Assembly (NCBI GenBank): GCA_963971425.1
Contig: OZ020518.1
Location: 6,551,989 to 6,615,988 of the forward strand
Reading direction: 5' to 3'
DNA from: Bryoerythrophyllum caledonicum
Taxonomy: Eukaryota; Streptophyta; Bryopsida; Pottiales; Pottiaceae
Length of the DNA: 64,000 nt
A program made the position numbers and the translations under genes. Below, piece by piece: positions 59,919 to 64,000 of the stretch. Position 1 is the first letter of the stretch. Each line of letters opens with the position of its first letter. Under the pieces are notes generated by a model. It ran no database searches. It worked only from the letters and a program-made list of their open reading frames with translations, and had not been told where the DNA came from.

Positions 59919-62424
59919 AGAAGAAGAAGAACTCCGGTCCCCGCGGGGGGAGGGCAGATTGAATAAGTGTCCACTAAATCAATGTCCACCAAACATAGAT
60001 TTAGTAGTATGGAACTATTCCCCCTTCTCAAGGGTAGACACTATGTAACCAAAAAACAGTAGCCAGTAACTGGTAACCAAGGACGGAGGACCAATTAGAG
60101 CCATAGGGCTCAATTCAAAGAGATGAAATGTAGAGGTTAAGTGTGACTTTGTCTTTGGAGGTAGTATGGGGTAGCGTGGACGTGTTCATGCGGGTGTTTG
60201 GCATTTCTAAGGGATTTACCTAGTCCTTTTTTGGCTAGTTTATCCATTTGTTCATTTCCTTCTTTATTGACATGTGCTCTAATATTATGAAGGGTTGTAG
60301 TTTGTGTACAATTTTGTAACATTTGAACCATAGATGTTAGTATGATTTGGTCAGAGTGACTATTATAGAAGGTAGAGAGTGTTATTCGGTTATTTTATAG
60401 ATACAAGACCTTTATAAGATGTCTGCGGATTCAATAGCGTACTGTGTAGTGATAATATGAAGGATTTTATGAAGGACCATCATTTTTGCTCTGAGAATAT
60501 TTTGAAGTCCATGTAGTCTTTTGGATATTCTTATTCCTCTGGTAGAGCTGAATATGCCATATCTTGATTTTTCTCTTTGCCAATGTCCGGGGCTTGCTTC
60601 TATTGGTTCTTTGAAGGATCCATCCTTGTAGTAACTATAGAGGGCATCAAATTTTCCGGGGATATGGTCACAATATGTAGGGAGGGGGAGGTGTAGTACC
60701 GTAGTGGATTTGTGTTGTGTTTGTATATTTAAGTCGGGACTATATTTTGTTTCGGTTTACCGGTGTTTGGTAAGGTGTAGGTGGGGCTATTATTGTGTAT
60801 AGCCGGCGTATGTTGAGGTTTTTTGAGATAGAGGTAAGTGTGGCAAGTTGTTCCATGGTACCAATAATATTGTTTTGGTGGTGTATGCATATTATTTCTA
60901 TAGTGGATGGCTCAAGTCTTGGTTTATTTCTTAGTTTAGGTGGTAATGTGGATTTTTTGTATGGTACCAAATCTGCTTCAAATAGTGCAATGATGTGACA
61001 ATTTGGGAATGGGCTTGAGTGTCGCTTGAAGTTTTGGTACCAATTATTGTCAGGTATGATGATGAGAGTGGAAGTGTATTTTTGGTCATTTTTGGCGGCA
61101 GTCTTGCCCAATGTATTACTTGTTGTGTTTCTTCTCTATTGTGGAGGTGTGCAATACCATTTCCAATCCATTTGTGGTTGAAGGTGTTTCCTTAGCAAAC
61201 CAATTTTTTTTGTCTCTTTCGTAAGGTGAATAGAACTCAGTGAGTTGGATGGAGCATGTTACTGGGGATGAGAAGTACATATGCTGAATTAAAAATGATG
61301 AGATTATTGAGTCTAGAATAGGCGTGGATAATGTGTAATGTGCGAGTTGGAGCGGTTCATTTTTTGGAATGCGGTATTTGTGACTTTGATTCAGCCAACC
61401 TATTTCACTTTTGAATAGTTGGGTTCTTGGCTCTATGTTTGCGGAAGTTTATAATTTGTTATGGTATTGGTTCCATAGCCATTGGAGTCTAGCGATAGGA
61501 ATAGTGATTAGATGCCTACCATTGCTTTTGCATATATGTGCGTGGTCTTCATTCATTTTTCTTGTATTGCTTCATGTGAGAATGTCTTTATTGGAGTTGC
61601 ATTCGGTTGTGTGTATATTGAAGAGGGGAGTGATAATTGGTGAAGTATCGGATCTTGAATCACAAAATTGTTCTTGAGGATGGTGTTCTTGAATGATTTC
61701 TAAGTAGAATTTGTTTTGGGTGCTTTGATAATATTGTGTTGATTGTGTGGAGTTACAAGTGGAGGTGTTTTGGTCATGCCATGGAAAACCGGTTTGTTAG
61801 GGTAGCCATTTGTTGTAGGTATTGTTATTGTGTTGCCTTTGGAATAAATATTTGGTATCATTCTTTATAATTTTGTTCGAGTCAAGATGCTTTCTATGTA
61901 TATGGTCAAGAATGAGATTTATGGGGTATGTAGATGGATTTTGAGGATGTGTGTTGAGGGGGGGGGAGGATGGAAAGCATGCGGTGGGTTGGGGGTGAAT
62001 TGGCAGGGGGTTGTTCCTGGGTTGGATGTTGTTGTTGAGAATGATATATGTGTCTTTGAGTGTGTAGGGGTTTGGGTATATAAGGCATGGTGAGGCACAT
62101 GCATTGGGGCACGAAAGGCAACAAAATAGTTGTTGGACAATATTAAGGGCGCTTCTGACTAATTTTGATGGTGTAGCATGAAATCTTTTCAAGTCTACCT
62201 TTGTTGTTGAGTGCATTTTGAAGTTGTTCCCCTATACATAGGAGATAGGATTTTTTAAGGGAAAAAGCTTCTAATCCAAATAAATTTTGTGGGAGTTGGG
62301 ATATAACATTGAACATGCATTCAAGGAGGCCACAAATTGATTTTTGTATGGCATTGATTTTTTGGTCTAGTTTTTTTATAAAAGGTGTTGCAAGTCGTAG
62401 AGTAGGTATTCCTCCGGATAGCAC
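59919..62424 (-). mobile_element. 5'-truncated non-LTR retrotransposon (LINE-like), decayed, with RNase H remnant
   Basis: Read on the minus strand from ~62424 to ~59919. The frame 60331-60137 contains NIRAHVNKEGNEQMDKLAKKG, which has the His and Asp spacing of a C-terminal RNase H domain (HxxxxGNExxDxLA). Frames at 62424-62143, 62216-61797 and 61111-60740 in different phases are likely decayed upstream coding. The 3' end has a TTC-rich tail (59919-59940, GAAGAAG on plus). The abrupt left-hand start, seen from the gene's 5' side at ~62424, fits 5' truncation. A related 3' end is at 41813-41940. Confidence 0.55.
60137..60331 (-). pseudogene. RNase H C-terminal fragment of the LINE-like element
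   Basis: 64 codons: conserved AHVNKEGNEQMDKLAKKG, then a His-rich tail (HPHEHVHATPYYLQ). It is preceded in frame by HSDQIILTSMVQML-type residues. Incomplete domain. Confidence 0.55.
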
Positions 62425-63645
62425 TCAGTTATAGCTAAATGTACCCAAAGTATCTGCTCTAAGTTCGTTCTCACAGAGACCTATTGTTCTTTCCCTAACT
62501 GATAGGTGAAAACTAACTAACTACCACACAATACCTCAGTGGTTAGCTTTCCTATTGAACATCCCTTGATCTACCAACCAGATCCTTTCGGATTCCGGAG
62601 TTCTTATAATCCGTTTCTAGATCCTCCGGGTCCCGGATAACTTCAAACAAAGTTTCTTCCGGAGTTTTTGAACGAGTGGCCAGGTGCCACTGATCCTGTT
62701 TTGTGTAAGTGGTTGGATTCCCCACTATCTTGTGACTTAAAGTGGCTAGACACCCACTGTCCCGAAATTAATAGTGGCTGGACACCCACTCTCCCTACTC
62801 CGCTAACCGGTGGTTGATTTGTTGCGCTAGACCCACACTCTTACACCATCCGGATGACCCTCCAGATGCGGTCACACAAAGGTTGATCCGGACTACAACG
62901 ACGTTCCGGTTGGTACTATGGTGGTTCTACTGAATGAGTGTTGCTGGTTTATAAATGGACTTCCTTCTAGACATACACATCGGGCTTTTTTCCTATCGCA
63001 AGGAAAAATTCTGGCCTCAACCAAAATCCGGGTTCACATGGGTATTCCGTGCCCTAGGAACTACCAGGCCCACCCCTGCAGTACATTCCTTCCCCCCTCC
63101 TAGCTACTTCCGGTCCCTACGGACTGTCATGTCTCTACCTAATCTGTCCTACAGCCCTTCCGGGTGATCTCCCAATACAAGCCCCAACCGGTCGCTCTAG
63201 ATTCAATCCCTCTAACACTCATACATCAGAACTTAAATCACAATATACCAACCACAATGGATCCGTCCCCTCACAGGAAAGAAAACTTAATCACCACAAG
63301 TTCAAGAAGAGAAAATGTGATAGATAGAAAATACTCTTCATGAGAGAAAACAAGATGATGAGCTCACTTAAACTCATCTATTAAGTATTAACAAAACTCT
63401 TGAATCTAAAGTCTACCTCATCCGCTCAAAATTTGGGAAATCTTATTCTAAAGGTAAAAAGATCTTATCCCTAAAAATCCGGAATTCAAATCTCAAATCC
63501 GGAATATATGGATCTGAGATCCGATTTTTCCGCTTCTAACTAGTAAACCAGTTTAGGGTTTTCTTTAGCCTAGGGTTTGGTAGCCGGGTGCAACCTTGAG
63601 CCCCATCGTTAATTGCTCCTAAACCTAGCTGACTGAAAATCCTAA
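62425..63645. other. Unassigned spacer, possible retrotransposon flank
   Basis: No coding frame. Words ...GTGGCTGGACACCCACT and ...GTGGCTAGACACCCACT recur at 62738-62795, and CTTCCGGA/TCCGGA words are common from 62590 to 63540. It could be the LTR or UTR of the element whose coding end is at 63646, but no TG...CA boundaries were found. Confidence 0.35.
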
Positions 63646-64000
63646 CTATGGAGTAATTTGGTTCTTCTTCCTAAGGCTCCTACGCCTAGGGGTTACCTCT
63701 TCTGCGGCCGTACTGGCCTCTAATTGTTCCGGAATGGAAGCTAGCGGTGCCGGCGTAGACTCAAGCTCCTTATCCTTCAGTCCGGAAGGCGTTTCCGGAT
63801 CTCCCGCTGTTTGTGTGGTGGTCTGTAGTACATGTGACTGGACTCGAAAAGTCGGGTAGGTCTCGAAAACTTCCGTTGGGGATGACATCCATGTCAATCA
63901 TTGCTTCGCTGCAAAGTGGAGGAGTCGTCCGCAGTTGAACTGGGGAGGGAGACTCCGACGGAATCCGGAAGGGTAGAGGGGATTCCTGCGAGAGGCCTCC
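63646..64000 (-). pseudogene. Unrecognised ORF at the right edge with one in-frame stop
   Basis: The frame runs from the window edge to TGA near 63898-63900, and continues in the same phase to a stop at 63646-63648. It is Pro/Thr/Glu-rich (TTTQTAGDPETPSG) and ends basic (TPRRRSLRKKNQITP). Perhaps a gag or pol tail, but no motif proves it. Only part of it is visible. Confidence 0.35.

Noticed and set aside
61411-62093. Plus-strand ORFs of 68-88 codons at 61.4-62.1 kb
   Set aside because: Low-complexity, no motif; they overlap the minus-strand LINE-like remnant.

Overview
The window is nuclear DNA from a plant, most likely a land plant or close streptophyte relative. It has spliced genes with GT-AG introns of about 90-540 bases, interstitial TTTAGGG telomere repeats, plant telo-box motifs, and plant-type Mutator (MULE), CACTA and PIF/Harbinger transposons. 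I cannot name the species. Only two host genes are clear. One is a coiled-coil protein on the minus strand at the left edge (1-2460, incomplete). The other is a complete six-exon IST1-like (ESCRT-III regulator) gene on the minus strand at 36385-40525. Most of the rest is transposon.

Layout: 1-2460 is the coiled-coil gene, with a telo-box/E2F/MSA motif cluster upstream near 3.2 kb. From 4.7 to 10 kb there is an interstitial telomere repeat, a small foldback element, and a nested cluster of short non-coding elements that end in CCCCTAAAGG and sit in duplicated TTAA sites (piggyBac-like signature). The same family recurs at 18.2, 43.5-48.0 and 54.2-54.9 kb. A single MULE occupies 11546-35773, with ~260-bp terminal inverted repeats and a perfect 9-bp target duplication. 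It carries a decayed MURA-type transposase on the plus strand and a convergent minus-strand gene ending in a Ulp1-type cysteine protease domain (KAONASHI-like arrangement). The Ulp1 gene is split by an 11.9-kb CACTA element (21790-33670, perfect 37-bp inverted ends, 3-bp GCG duplication), and a 538-bp Harbinger-type MITE lies between the two MULE genes. The CACTA element has its own transposase (minus, one single-base frameshift) and a second gene (plus, Transposase_24-like). Arrays of a 12-base unit GATGTCTNNNNN fill its ends and most introns of both genes.

Right of the IST1-like gene, the DNA is old transposon debris: LINE pieces, TTAA elements (one split by a solo LTR), a decayed minus-strand gene with a DUF7869-like domain (50.9-54.1 kb), a 3.4-kb PIF/Harbinger element with a broken DDE transposase and a broken Myb-like ORF (55583-58992, TAA duplication), a 5'-truncated LINE with an RNase H fragment (60-62.4 kb), and an open frame at the right edge. 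The transposon genes mostly carry stops or frameshifts, so most of this machinery looks inactive. The CACTA element is the least damaged.
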